From Streptomyces sp. CBMA123 (GTDB lineage: Bacteria > Actinomycetota > Actinomycetes > Streptomycetales > Streptomycetaceae): a DNA stretch of 64,000 nt. The stretch is taken from contig NZ_MECK01000001.1 of the NCBI RefSeq assembly GCF_014596465.1, positions 248,001-312,000 of the forward strand, given 5' to 3'. The position numbers were made by a program, and so were the translations under genes. Positions 54,315-64,000 of this stretch are shown here, one piece after another. The notes under the pieces were generated by a model that was not told the DNA's origin, ran no database searches, and worked only from the letters and a program-made list of their open reading frames with translations. Numbering within the stretch: the stretch's first letter is position 1; each line of letters starts with the position of its first letter.

Positions 54315-54349
54315 ACGGCCGCTCCCCCGCGTGGCGGAGGAACGGCCGT
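54315..54349. terminator. possible terminator between the two RPF-like genes
   Basis: ACGGCCG (54315-54321) and CGGCCGT (54343-54349) form 7-bp arms, with an inner CTCC/GGAG. It lies about 100 bp after the LysM gene's stop on the minus strand, beyond a run of imperfect CCCAGATGCTCAG-type repeats (54395-54465). Confidence 0.4.
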
Positions 54350-54451
54350 GACGAACGAGCATCGGTGACCAGACGGGCGGTCAGCTCAGCAGAGCCCAGA
54401 CGCCCAGTTGCCCAGATACTCAGTTGCCCAGACGCCGAGACACCCAGATGC

Positions 54452-55814
<1,363 letters not shown>

Positions 55815-56669
55815 GTGCCGCGCATGCTCGACGTCAGCGACGAGGTCCGGTCCGAGATCGGCGACGACGAGGCCGACCGCCTGCTCGGCGGCGACCGCGC
55901 CCCCGACGGCTACGAATGCACCTCCTGCCGCACCCCCGGCGACACCCACGTGGAGCCCACCAGCACGGTGCTGTTCGTCGGCGACGAGACCGCCGTCCTG
56001 GCCTTCGCCCACGCCCGCTGCATCCCCTCCCAGGTGGTACCGGTGGCCGAGGAACAACTGGTCGGCGCCGTCCGCAGCATCAACCAGTCCCAGCCCGCGG
56101 CCCCGGACCTCGCCGTCCCCGGCCCGAACCTCACCATCCCCGCACCCACCGCCCCCACCACCCCCGTCGGGTCCCCGGCCCAGCCGACCGCCCCCGGCCA
56201 GGCCGCCATCCTCGGCATCACCTGCGGCCTCGTCCTGCACGGCAAGGTCGGCCACGCCTCCCTCGTGGTCGAGCCCACCGGCCCGGTCGGCCGCCCGGGC
56301 AGCACCTCCGGTGAGGACGAGTTCCTCGACCTGCTCCAGGACGCGGGCTTCCAGTCGGTCACCGACCTCGACGAGACCCCGGATCAGCTGCCCGGCTGGT
56401 CGGTCCTGGTCGCCATGGGCAAGCTGCACGCGATCCTGCAGCCCGCCGCGGCCGGCGGCAGCACCGGCTGGTGGCAGGCGCACCAGCCGCTCCAGGTCAC
56501 CGACGCCTGGCGGATGGCTGCCAGCCAGCTCTCCGAGGTCACCATGTACGCCGTCCCGGCCGGCATGGTCGGCCGTCAGCCCCGCGAGGACCTGCTGCGC
56601 CAGGCGCTGGAGCGGGCGGTGGCGCTGGGCCAGGTGGTCGCCGCCTCCCTCCCGCTGGCCGGCACCTGA
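55815..56669 (+). CDS. conserved-type actinobacterial hypothetical protein
   Basis: From GTG 55815 this is 284 residues. GAGGAGA lies four bases upstream, favouring this start over the in-frame ATG at 55782. An N-terminal segment has a C-x-x-C pair (YECTSCRTPG), then a Pro/Ala-rich linker at ~105-140, and then a C-terminal beta/alpha domain (GLVLHGKVGHASLVVEP, LPGWSVLVAMG). There is no signal peptide. The family is not recognised; it lies in the core region. Confidence 0.75.
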   Translation: MPRMLDVSDEVRSEIGDDEADRLLGGDRAPDGYECTSCRTPGDTHVEPTSTVLFVGDETAVLAFAHARCIPSQVVPVAEEQLVGAVRSINQSQPAAPDLAVPGPNLTIPAPTAPTTPVGSPAQPTAPGQAAILGITCGLVLHGKVGHASLVVEPTGPVGRPGSTSGEDEFLDLLQDAGFQSVTDLDETPDQLPGWSVLVAMGKLHAILQPAAAGGSTGWWQAHQPLQVTDAWRMAASQLSEVTMYAVPAGMVGRQPREDLLRQALERAVALGQVVAASLPLAGT

Positions 56670-56874
56670 TCCTCCGCTCCGGCGCGTCGGACGGGTGGCC
56701 GCTGCACGACCCGGCAGCGGCCACCCGTCCGACGCCCGCCATCCCCGGCCCCGCGCCACCCCGCCCACCCGCACCCACCGCGCCCCGACGACCGCACCCC
56801 CGCCGCGCCCCCACCCCCGTTCCGTACGCCGAACGCCCCCGCATCCCCGCCGCCTCTCACTCGTTGGCCCCTAC

Positions 56875-57567
56875 GTGTACAGCTACGACGTCTCCGCACC
56901 CGCCGGACGGTCGGCCACCGCCCCCCGCTCGATCCCGAGCATGCGCCCGTCGTACGACGCGGAGCACCCGCACTCGACGACCCCGATCTACGACGAGCTG
57001 TACTCCGAGTACCGACGGCTGTTCCGCGCCCTGCCCGGCGACCGCTCGGGCGAGGAGGACCTGAGGTTCACCGGCTTCGCGATCCGCGACGGCTACCCAC
57101 TGCTCGGCGAGCAGCGCCCGTACCCGCCCCCGCAGCACCAGACCTTCCACACCCACGCGGGCCAGCCGTCCGGCCTCCCCCAGTTCATGCCGACGCAGTC
57201 GCAGCACTCCCACGGCCAGAATCACGCCCAGAGTCACGGTCAGAGTCACGGTCAGAATCACGGCCAGTCCCGCCCGTACGCCCCACCCCACGGCCACGGC
57301 CACGCCCACCCCGAGCCCGTCGCTGCCACCGCCGCCACCAGCGACGGCCACGGCCAGGCCGTCCCCCCCTCCCCCCAGTTCACCAACGGCCAGGGCTGGG
57401 TCGCCGCCGGCTACCTCGGCGCGGTCCCGCACACGGTGCCCGCCCCGCCGCCGCCGTCCCCGGTGCTGGGCACGGCCACCGGCCTGGCCACCGCCCCGTC
57501 CCCCACCGGCGGCCGCCACCGCCAGATGCTCTCGCTCCCCCCGGGCCGCGTCGGCGACCACCACTGA
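56875..57567 (+). CDS. hypothetical protein with His/Gln-rich repeats
   Basis: From GTG 56875 this is 230 residues. The N-terminal ~90 residues are folded-looking (TPIYDELYSEYRRLFRALPGD, quoted as IYDELYSEYRRLF). The middle contains tandem HGQ(N/S) units (about residues 118-140) encoded by repeated CACGGTCAGAGT-type DNA, followed by HGHGHAH. The C-terminus is Pro-rich. The His-rich part could bind metal but may simply be repeat expansion. The start is uncertain. Confidence 0.7.
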   Translation: MYSYDVSAPAGRSATAPRSIPSMRPSYDAEHPHSTTPIYDELYSEYRRLFRALPGDRSGEEDLRFTGFAIRDGYPLLGEQRPYPPPQHQTFHTHAGQPSGLPQFMPTQSQHSHGQNHAQSHGQSHGQNHGQSRPYAPPHGHGHAHPEPVAATAATSDGHGQAVPPSPQFTNGQGWVAAGYLGAVPHTVPAPPPPSPVLGTATGLATAPSPTGGRHRQMLSLPPGRVGDHH

Positions 57568-57643
57568 CCGCCGCCGTCACACCCCGCGAGGGGCGACCAC
57601 CACCGACCGCCGCCGTCACACCCCGCCCCCGCGAGAAACGCCC

Positions 57644-57676
57644 GAGGGCCCCGCCACCACCGGTGACGGAGCCCTC
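57644..57676 (-). terminator. probable terminator after der
   Basis: GAGGGC and GCCCTC arms (57644-57649 and 57671-57676) form a stem with further partial pairing inside, starting 14 bases after the der stop on the minus strand. There is no T tract. Confidence 0.5.
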
Positions 57677-57689
57677 AAGTGCGTTCTGC

Positions 57690-59144
57690 CTACTTCTTCT
57701 TGCGCTTCTCCCGAACCCGCACCGAGATCGAGATCGGCGTCCCCACGAAGCCGAACTCCTCGCGCAGCCGGCGCTCGATGAAGCGCCGGTAGCCCGCCTC
57801 CAGGAAGCCCGAGGCGAACAGCACGAAGCGCGGCGGGCGGATGCCCGCCTGGGTGCCGAACAGGACGCGCGGCTGCTTGCCGCCGCGGATCGGGTGCGGG
57901 TGGGCGGCAACCAGCTCGCCGAGGAAGGCGTTCAGGCGCGCGGTGGTGACGCGGGTCTCCCAGCCCGCCAGCGCGGTCTCGATCGCCGGGACGAGCTTCT
58001 CCATGTGCCGGCCGGTCTTGGCCGAGACGTTGACGCGCGGGGCCCACTGCACCTGGACGAGGTCGCGCTCGATCTCGCGCTCCAGGTAGAAGCGGCGCTC
58101 CTCGTCGAGCTGGTCCCACTTGTTGTAGGCGATGACGACGGCGCGCCCGGCCTCGACGGCCATCGAGATGATCCGGGTGTCCTGCTCGGCGAGGGTCTCG
58201 CTGGCGTCGACCAGGACGACCGCGACCTCGGCCTTCTCCAGCGCGGCGGAGGTACGCAGCGAGGCGTAGAAGTCGGCGCCGGCGGTCAGGTGGACCCGGC
58301 GGCGGATACCGGCGGTGTCCACGAACTTCCAGGTCTTGCCGCCGAGTTCGATCATCTCGTCGACCGGGTCGCGGGTGGTGCCGGCCAGCTCGTTGACGAC
58401 CACCCGCTCCTCCCCGGCGACCTTGTTCAGCAGGCTGGACTTGCCGACGTTGGGCCGGCCGATCAGCGCGATCCGGCGCGGGCCGCCGGGGCCGGCGTCG
58501 CCGAAGGTCTGCGGCGGGGCCTCGGGCAGCGCGTCCATGACGGCGTCCAGCAGGTCGCCGGAGCCGCGGCCGTGCAGGGCGGAGACGGGGAACGGCTCGC
58601 CCAGGCCCAGCGACCACAGGTAGGCGGCCTCGGCCTCGGTGGACGGGCCGTCGACCTTGTTGGCGCACAGGACGGTCGGCTTGCCCGCCCGGCGGATGAG
58701 CTTGATCAGCGCTTCGTCGGTGTCGGTGGCGCCGACCTTGGCGTCCACCACGAACAGCACCGCGTCGGCCTGCTCGATGCCCAGCTCGGCCTGGGCGGCC
58801 ACCATGGCGTCCAAGCCGAGGACGTCGATCTCCCAGCCGCCGGTGTCGACCACCTTGAAACGGCGGCCGTTCCAGGTGGCCTCGTAGGTGACCCGGTCGC
58901 GCGTGACGCCCGGCTTGTCCTCGACGACGGCCTCACGGCGGCCGATGATGCGGTTCACCAGGGTCGACTTGCCGACATTCGGGCGGCCGACGACGGCCAG
59001 CACCGGCAGCCGGACGTGCTCGGCGCCGTCCATGCCGTCGAAGCCGTCGAGGTCGAAGCCCTCTTCGGCGGCGAGGGCCATGTACTCGGCGTAGTCGGCG
59101 GCGTCCAGGTCACCGGGTCCGGTGGCGGCGTGCTCTGCGGTCAT
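57690..59144 (-). CDS. der: ribosome biogenesis GTPase Der (EngA)
   Basis: This 484-residue double GTPase has GRPNVGKST at 53-61 and a second GRPNVGKSS near 226-234. Each is followed by a GVTRD/GTTRD switch and DTGG/DTAG, with NKVD and NKWD specificity motifs. A KH-like C-terminal domain ends in KRKKK. It acts in 50S ribosome assembly. The N-terminal extension of ~45 acidic residues is usual in actinobacteria. Its place beside cmk is the standard core order. Confidence 0.97.
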   Translation of the reverse strand: MTAEHAATGPGDLDAADYAEYMALAAEEGFDLDGFDGMDGAEHVRLPVLAVVGRPNVGKSTLVNRIIGRREAVVEDKPGVTRDRVTYEATWNGRRFKVVDTGGWEIDVLGLDAMVAAQAELGIEQADAVLFVVDAKVGATDTDEALIKLIRRAGKPTVLCANKVDGPSTEAEAAYLWSLGLGEPFPVSALHGRGSGDLLDAVMDALPEAPPQTFGDAGPGGPRRIALIGRPNVGKSSLLNKVAGEERVVVNELAGTTRDPVDEMIELGGKTWKFVDTAGIRRRVHLTAGADFYASLRTSAALEKAEVAVVLVDASETLAEQDTRIISMAVEAGRAVVIAYNKWDQLDEERRFYLEREIERDLVQVQWAPRVNVSAKTGRHMEKLVPAIETALAGWETRVTTARLNAFLGELVAAHPHPIRGGKQPRVLFGTQAGIRPPRFVLFASGFLEAGYRRFIERRLREEFGFVGTPISISVRVREKRKKK

Positions 59145-59291
59145 GTTCGTCTGTTCCGTTTCCCGGCCCGGCCCTTCCCAGGGGCGTGCCGTGCGTACCT
59201 GCCCCGTCGGGGCAGCGCGATGGTTTCTTCCGCGGCGCCTCGACGGCCCGCGGTTCGTTCAATAGATCAGATGGTCAGACCGATCGGCCGA

Positions 59292-60005
59292 TCAGACCGG
59301 TGACAGTCCGGCCCGCTCCTCCACCAGCGCGGTGATCCGGCCGATCACCTGCTCCAGGGTGAGCTCGCTGGTGTCCACCAGCACCGCGTCCGCGGCCTGG
59401 GCCAGCGGCGCCGTCTCCCGCGAGGAGTCGGCGGCGTCGCGGCGGGCGAGGTCGGCGGCCATCGCGGTGATGGTCGCCTCATCGACGCCCTTGGCCCGCA
59501 GCTCGGCCGCCCGGCGCCCGGCGCGGGCCGCCTCGGAGGCGGTCAGGAACACCTTGACGGTGGCCTGCGGGAACACCACGGTCCCCATGTCCCGGCCCTC
59601 GGCGACGATGCCGCGCTCCGCGACCTCGGCGCAGCCGCGCTGCAGCTCCACCAGCCGGGCCCGCACCGCCGGCACCGCGGAGACGGCACTGACCTGCGCC
59701 GTCACCTCGGGGCCCCGGATCGGACCGGAGACGTCCTGGCCGTCGACGGTGATCGTCGGCCCGTCCGCGTCCGTACCGGACACGATGACGGGCTTGCCGC
59801 ACGCGACGGCCACCGCCTCCGGGTCGTCGACGTCCACGTCGTTGGCCAGCATCCACCAGGTCATCGCCCGGTACATGGCGCCGGTGTCCAGGAAGCTCAG
59901 GCCCAGCCGGGCGGCGACCGCCCGAGAGACGGTCGACTTGCCGGAGCCGGAGGGTCCGTCGATGGCGACGACGACCGGGGCGTGCGCTCGGTCGGCAGTG
60001 TCCAC
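59292..60005 (-). CDS. cmk: cytidylate kinase
   Basis: From GTG 60005 this is 237 residues. The P-loop GPSGSGKST lies at 17-25, followed by LDTGAMYRAMT, and the NMP-binding segment RGPEVTAQVSAVSAVPAVR (quoted as RGPEVTAQVS) with EGRDMGTVVFP. It phosphorylates CMP and dCMP in the cytoplasm. AGAGAGAGG lies about ten bases before this GTG, so it is preferred to ATG 60029. It is 147 bp upstream of der. Confidence 0.95.
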   Translation of the reverse strand: MDTADRAHAPVVVAIDGPSGSGKSTVSRAVAARLGLSFLDTGAMYRAMTWWMLANDVDVDDPEAVAVACGKPVIVSGTDADGPTITVDGQDVSGPIRGPEVTAQVSAVSAVPAVRARLVELQRGCAEVAERGIVAEGRDMGTVVFPQATVKVFLTASEAARAGRRAAELRAKGVDEATITAMAADLARRDAADSSRETAPLAQAADAVLVDTSELTLEQVIGRITALVEERAGLSPV

Positions 60006-60123
60006 GGGGGCGAACCTCTCTCTGAGCATGCTGAGGCATGGAAGCCGACGCCTGCGCGGGCGGACGGCCGGGGATTGTCTCCCTCAAGGTTAATGGACCG
60101 CCGCCGAACCCCGTCCCGGGCGG

Positions 60124-60282
60124 GTCACCACAAGCGGCCCCGTCACCACAAGCGGCCCCGTCACCACAAGCGGCCCCGTCACCACAAGCGGCCCGATCAC
60201 CACAAGCGGCCCGGTCACCACAACCGCCCGGTCACCACAAGCACCCGGTCACCACAAGCACCCGGTCACCACGAGGACGCCG
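60124..60282. repeat. tandem array of 17-18-bp units
   Basis: About nine direct copies of GTCACCACAAGCGGCCCC and close variants lie head to tail. The first five are 18 bp and the last ones are 17 bp with sequence drift (GTCACCACAAGCACCCG). The array sits between cmk and the end of the DUF4419 gene and runs into its final codons and stop (the TGA at 60266 is part of a unit). There are no spacers, so it is not a CRISPR. It is a minisatellite-like tract. Confidence 0.9.
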
Positions 60283-61648
60283 ACGCCAGCGCGCCCGCCA
60301 GGTCCGGCCCGCACGAGCCCTCCAGGTGCACCACACCGTCCGACGTCTGAAGCCCGAGGTGCCAATCGTCGTCGTCCGCGCACCGGACCAGGCAGAAGAA
60401 CGAGAAGCGGATGAAGGCGACCGCCCCGCCCAGGGGCTCGCCCCGCACGTCCTTGACGGAGATGCCGTCCGTCCTCACCAGCCTGGCCCACTGCGACCCG
60501 CTGACCTCCCGCACCCGCTCGATGGTCCACCCCTCCGGCAGCTGGGCCGCCGCCAGCGCCGCCTGCGCGGCCGCCGGGTCCACCGGCTCCCGCCGCACCT
60601 CCAGCACCGCGTTCCCGAGCCGGGGCCGTACGTACACGCCGTCCCGTTCGATCCCGAGCACCCCGCCGACGAAGGCCATCGACCGTTCGACGCCCAGGCG
60701 CTCCCACACGAACGGCACCTTGGAGACGTGCGAGGGGAAGGCGTTCTCGGTGAACCGCACCCGCCCGTCCCGCCACTGAAAGCTCGTGCGCGGCTCCGGC
60801 CCCGCCTCGGTCAGGGTGTGGGCGAAGAAGGCGGTGATCCAGCCGGAGACGAAGTCCCCGCCGGACTCCGACTCCCACTTGTACAGCGAGCGCCAGAAGC
60901 CCTCGTCCACCGGCCCGCCGGCCGCCGTGGCCGCGATCTCCGCCAGCACCGGGCGCAGCCCGGCGAACCACGGCCCGAGCGGCTCGAACCACTCCGCCAG
61001 CTCCCCGGCCCGCCGCGCCAGCAGCGCCCAGTCCTCGGCCGTGCCCTCCAGCCGGATCCGCGGGATGCCGCACATCGAGATCCAGCGGAACTCGTAGTAC
61101 GGGCTGACCACGTCCATCAGCGCGACCAGCACCGAGGAGACGTCGTCCGGCGTGGTGGTCGAGAAGGAGGGCTGGAACAGCTCCACCAGCTCCGGCCCGA
61201 TCTCCTTCGCCAGCGGCTCCCGGACCAGCCGGATCGACCGCGCCCAGTCCGGGTCGGCGTCCAGCAGGCTGTCGTCCCTGACCTGGATGGTCCGCTTCTC
61301 GCCGGGGGTGGCGCTGAACAGCCCCTCGTACTTCTCCGCGTTCAGCCGGACGTGCACCGCGACCTCGTGCACCACCGCGTACCAGAGCACGTCCGGCGAC
61401 AGGCTGAGCGGCAGGTGCTCCGCGAAGGCGATGTGCGCGGCGCGCAGGAGCAGGCTCCAGGTCGGCTCCGGCTCGGCGAGCTCCGGCTCGTACTCCTTCG
61501 GCGCCGCCAGCAACGTCCCCGTACTGCGGTGGTGGACGCTGAACGACCCACCGACCACGGCCGCCAGGAAGCCGTCGTTCCCGACGACCTCCAGCTCCGC
61601 GACATCCCCAGGCTCCCGCCCGTCCCCGAGCGCAACCTCGATGATCAC
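60266..61648 (-). CDS. DUF4419 protein, downstream paralogue
   Basis: This 460-residue protein starts at GTG 61648, overlapping the upstream paralogue's stop by 4 bp. The DUF4419 core shows LRAAHIAFAEHLPLSLSPDVLWY, the FQPSFSTTTP segment, GFWRSLYKWES and PFVWERLGVE (all in shortened quotes). A ~90-residue C-terminal extension (after VLEVRREP) is lacking in its neighbour; it includes VSGSQWARLVRTDG and GLQTSDGVVHLEGSC. The family function is unknown. Its last codons fall in the tandem repeat tract. Confidence 0.88.
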   Translation of the reverse strand: MIIEVALGDGREPGDVAELEVVGNDGFLAAVVGGSFSVHHRSTGTLLAAPKEYEPELAEPEPTWSLLLRAAHIAFAEHLPLSLSPDVLWYAVVHEVAVHVRLNAEKYEGLFSATPGEKRTIQVRDDSLLDADPDWARSIRLVREPLAKEIGPELVELFQPSFSTTTPDDVSSVLVALMDVVSPYYEFRWISMCGIPRIRLEGTAEDWALLARRAGELAEWFEPLGPWFAGLRPVLAEIAATAAGGPVDEGFWRSLYKWESESGGDFVSGWITAFFAHTLTEAGPEPRTSFQWRDGRVRFTENAFPSHVSKVPFVWERLGVERSMAFVGGVLGIERDGVYVRPRLGNAVLEVRREPVDPAAAQAALAAAQLPEGWTIERVREVSGSQWARLVRTDGISVKDVRGEPLGGAVAFIRFSFFCLVRCADDDDWHLGLQTSDGVVHLEGSCGPDLAGALASASSW

Positions 61649-62763
61649 CGCACCTCCAGCACCGCGTGCCCAAGCCGGGGCCGCAGGTACTCCCCGTCCC
61701 GCTCGATCCCGAGCACCCCGCCGACGAAGATCATCGACTGCTCGACGCCCAGACGATCCCACAGGAACGGCACCGTGGACAGGTGCGAGGGGAAGTCGTT
61801 CACCGCGAAGGCGTCCCGGTGGTACGGCGAGCGTGCCGCCGCCCGCCAGTCGAAGGTCTGCCGCAGCCTGGGCCCGTCCGGGGACTGGGTGTGGGCGAAG
61901 AAGGCGGTGAGCCAGCCCGTCACCAGCGGCCCGCCGGACACCGACTCCCACTTGTACAGCGAGCGCCAGAAGCCCTCGTCCACCGGCCCGCCGGCCGCCG
62001 TGGCCGCGATCTCCGCCACCACCGGGCGCAGCCCGGCGAACCACGGCGCCAGCCAGTCGAAGCGCTCCGCCAGCGCGCCCACCCGGGCCGCCAGCAGCGC
62101 CCAGTCCTCAGCGGTGCCCTCCAGCCGGATCCGCGGGATGCCGCAGCGGGTCTCCCAGCGGAAGGCGTAGTACGGGCTGACCACGTCCATCAGCGCCACC
62201 AGCGCCGAGGAGACGTCGTCCGGCGTGGTGGTGGAGAAGGACGGCTGGAACAGCTCGACCAGTTCCTCCCCCAGTACCGCCGCCAGCGGCTCCCGGACCA
62301 GCCGCACCGACCGCGCCCAGTCGGCGTCCCGGCCGGTGGCGTCCGGCCCCGCCAGCGAGTCGTCCCGCACGACGAGCGTCCGCGACCGGTCCGCCGCGCC
62401 GAACAGCGCCCGGTAGCGCGGCGGGTACATCCGTACGTGCACCGCGACCTCGTGCACCACCGCGTACCAGAGCACGTCCGGCGACAGGCTGAGCGGCAGG
62501 TGCTCCGCGAAGGCCGCGTGGGCGGCGCGCAGCAGCAGGCTGCAGGTCGGCTCGGGCTCCGCGAACGCCGGCTCCGCGAACGCCTCGACGAACTCCGGCC
62601 GGGCGGGCTGCGGCCGGGGCCGCTCGACCATCGCCGACACGCTGCGGTGGCGGACCAGGAACTCCCCGCCCACCACCGCCCGCAGGAACCGCTCGTTCCC
62701 GAGGTCCACCGGTTCCCCGGCGAACCCGTACCGGGTCTCCCCCAGCGGCAACTCGATGATCAC
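61645..62763 (-). CDS. DUF4419 protein, upstream paralogue
   Basis: This 372-residue protein starts at GTG 62763 (VIIELPLGE). It shares nearly identical long blocks with the downstream paralogue (FAEHLPLSLSPDVLWYAVVH, PSFSTTTPDDVSS, RIRLEGTAEDWALL), also at DNA level, so the pair arose by tandem duplication. It ends where the neighbour's extra C-terminal domain would begin. No signal peptide or catalytic motif is identified. Confidence 0.88.
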   Translation of the reverse strand: MIIELPLGETRYGFAGEPVDLGNERFLRAVVGGEFLVRHRSVSAMVERPRPQPARPEFVEAFAEPAFAEPEPTCSLLLRAAHAAFAEHLPLSLSPDVLWYAVVHEVAVHVRMYPPRYRALFGAADRSRTLVVRDDSLAGPDATGRDADWARSVRLVREPLAAVLGEELVELFQPSFSTTTPDDVSSALVALMDVVSPYYAFRWETRCGIPRIRLEGTAEDWALLAARVGALAERFDWLAPWFAGLRPVVAEIAATAAGGPVDEGFWRSLYKWESVSGGPLVTGWLTAFFAHTQSPDGPRLRQTFDWRAAARSPYHRDAFAVNDFPSHLSTVPFLWDRLGVEQSMIFVGGVLGIERDGEYLRPRLGHAVLEVR

Positions 62764-62817
62764 GCCCGCCCCCTCACCACCCGGCCCGCCGCCCGACCAC
62801 CGCACCCGACGGGTGGG

Positions 62818-63903
62818 TCAGTCCCGAACGCTCCACCCACTCGCGCGCAGCGCCACCGTGAGCCGCTTGACGGCCGTCGGCGCCACCGACAGCTGGACGA
62901 AGCCGACCTGCTGCCCGTCCGAGTGCTCGATCAGGACGTCCTCGATGTTCACCCCGGCCTCGCCGACCTCCCCGAACAGCCGGCCCAGCTCGCCCGGCTG
63001 GTCGCCGAGCACCACCGAGACGGTCTCGTACCGGGTGGGCGGGGCGCCGTGCTTGCCGGGGATGCGGGCCTGCCCGGTGTTGCCGCGCCGCATCACCGCT
63101 TCGATGCCCTCGGCACCGGAGCGGCGGATGCCCTCCTCCTCCGCCGCCAGGGCGCGCAGCGCGCTGACGGTCTCACCGAGGTCGCCGGCGACGTCCTCCA
63201 GCACGTCGGCGACGGCGCCCGCGTTGGCGGACAGGATGTCGACCCACATCCCGGGGTTGGAGGCGGCGATCCGGGTCACGTCGCGTACGCCCTGGCCGGA
63301 CAGCCTTATGGCCGTCTCGTCGGCGTGCTCCAGCCGGGCCGCGACCAGCGAGGAGACCAGCTGCGGGGCGTGCGAGACCAGGGCCACGGCCCGGTCGTGC
63401 GCGTCCGCGTCCATCACGATCGGCACCGCGCCGCACAGTGCGACCAGCTCCAGCGCGGCGTTGAGCGTGTCGGTGTCGGTGTCGGCGGTCGGGGTGAGCA
63501 CCCAGGGGCGGCCCTCGAACAGGTCGGCACGGGCGGCCAGCGGCCCGGAGCGCTCGCGGCCGGCCATCGGGTGACTGCCGATGTAGTGGACGGTGTCCAG
63601 GCCGAGCGCGGCGATCTCGCTGCCCGGACCGGACTTCACACTGGCCACGTCGGTGTACCAGTGCGCCAGGTTGCGGCGCTGGCAGTCCGCCAGCACCTTG
63701 CCGACCAGCGCCGGCGGGACGGCGATGATCGCCAGGTCGACCGGGCCCTCGGCCGGTTCGGTGGTGCCGGCGCCGAGCGACTCGGCGGTGCGGGCCGCGT
63801 CCGGGTCCGCGTCCTCCAGATGGACGGTCAGCCCGCGGGCGGCCAGGGCCAGGGCTGCGGAGGTGCCGATCAGGCCGGTGCCGACGACGACGGCAGTGCG
63901 CAT
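62818..63903 (-). CDS. tyrA: prephenate dehydrogenase
   Basis: From ATG 63903 this is 361 residues. It has an NAD-binding VGTGLIG at 7-13, VSSVKS-type DVASVKSG, and GSHPMAGRERSGP with the conserved His. The C-terminal ~75 residues form an ACT regulatory domain (VSVVLGDQPGELGRLF). It converts prephenate to 4-hydroxyphenylpyruvate in tyrosine synthesis. GGAGAG precedes the ATG. Proximity to cmk and der matches the streptomycete core arrangement, here interrupted by the DUF4419 pair. Confidence 0.95.
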   Translation of the reverse strand: MRTAVVVGTGLIGTSAALALAARGLTVHLEDADPDAARTAESLGAGTTEPAEGPVDLAIIAVPPALVGKVLADCQRRNLAHWYTDVASVKSGPGSEIAALGLDTVHYIGSHPMAGRERSGPLAARADLFEGRPWVLTPTADTDTDTLNAALELVALCGAVPIVMDADAHDRAVALVSHAPQLVSSLVAARLEHADETAIRLSGQGVRDVTRIAASNPGMWVDILSANAGAVADVLEDVAGDLGETVSALRALAAEEEGIRRSGAEGIEAVMRRGNTGQARIPGKHGAPPTRYETVSVVLGDQPGELGRLFGEVGEAGVNIEDVLIEHSDGQQVGFVQLSVAPTAVKRLTVALRASGWSVRD

Positions 63904-64000
63904 GGCGGGTGGCTCTCCTCGATCACGGTTCTCGACTGGACGGTTTGTCACTGGCGGTTCTCAACAGGTGCCGGTGTCGCGACAGGTACCGGAGTCGGCC

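Noticed and set aside
57663-59303. 546-codon plus-strand frame
   Set aside because: It is the mirror frame of der; no domain features.
60124-60282. CRISPR array
   Set aside because: Units are 17-18 bp and contiguous, with no spacers and no cas genes nearby.

Overview
The window is high-G+C actinobacterial DNA, most likely from a Streptomyces or Kitasatospora species. The evidence is family content rather than a database match: GTG starts are frequent, an HTH-DUF5753 regulator is paired with DUF397, resuscitation-promoting-factor-like wall hydrolases are present, and a core cluster carries der, cmk and prephenate dehydrogenase.

Right part (about 49.3-64 kb) is ordinary chromosome. It holds tRNA-Pro(GGG), an MFS exporter, a DUF1684 protein, acyl-CoA thioesterase II, AlkB, two RPF-like wall hydrolases, two lineage-type hypotheticals, der, cmk, a tandem DUF4419 pair and prephenate dehydrogenase. 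Left of the tRNA (about 1-49.3 kb) is an accessory island: integrase and excisionase genes, insertion sequences with target duplications, broken genes, repeated gene fragments and defence genes. An AT-richer stretch with GGTCCC repeats beside the 3' end of the tRNA looks like a relic attachment site.

The centre of the island (19.8-38.3 kb, minus strand) is a complete type 2 BREX (Pgl) anti-phage operon in the order pglW, pglX, pglY, pglZ, brxD, brxHI. Genes from pglY onward are translationally coupled. An unrecognised 388-residue gene lies downstream on the same strand. BREX is bracketed by two direct, unequal copies of a PhyH-dioxygenase/integrase pair: an intact one at 13.6-17.9 kb and a degenerate fused one at 42.4-42.9 kb. 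This suggests a route for gain or loss of the BREX segment.

The left arm (4.6-12 kb) holds a co-oriented run of nucleotide-related genes: a 2H phosphoesterase, a Nudix hydrolase coupled to a nucleotidyltransferase, a zinc-ribbon protein, an 877-residue protein with two KOW-like segments and deoxyribosyltransferase-like and degenerate Nudix-like regions, and an unknown protein. It is the best candidate here for an undescribed functional module.

Decay marks: an IS4-family element (1437 bp, 10-bp target duplication) whose transposase has a C-run frameshift; an IS630-family element (1170 bp, TA duplication) splitting a DUF4209-like gene; a frameshifted methyltransferase fused in frame to the C-terminus of arginyl-tRNA synthetase and flanked by an ~85-bp repeat of argS sequence; and a PhyH fragment fused to an integrase tail. 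Several accessory genes appear to be leaderless, with a -10 hexamer 6-8 nt before the start codon.
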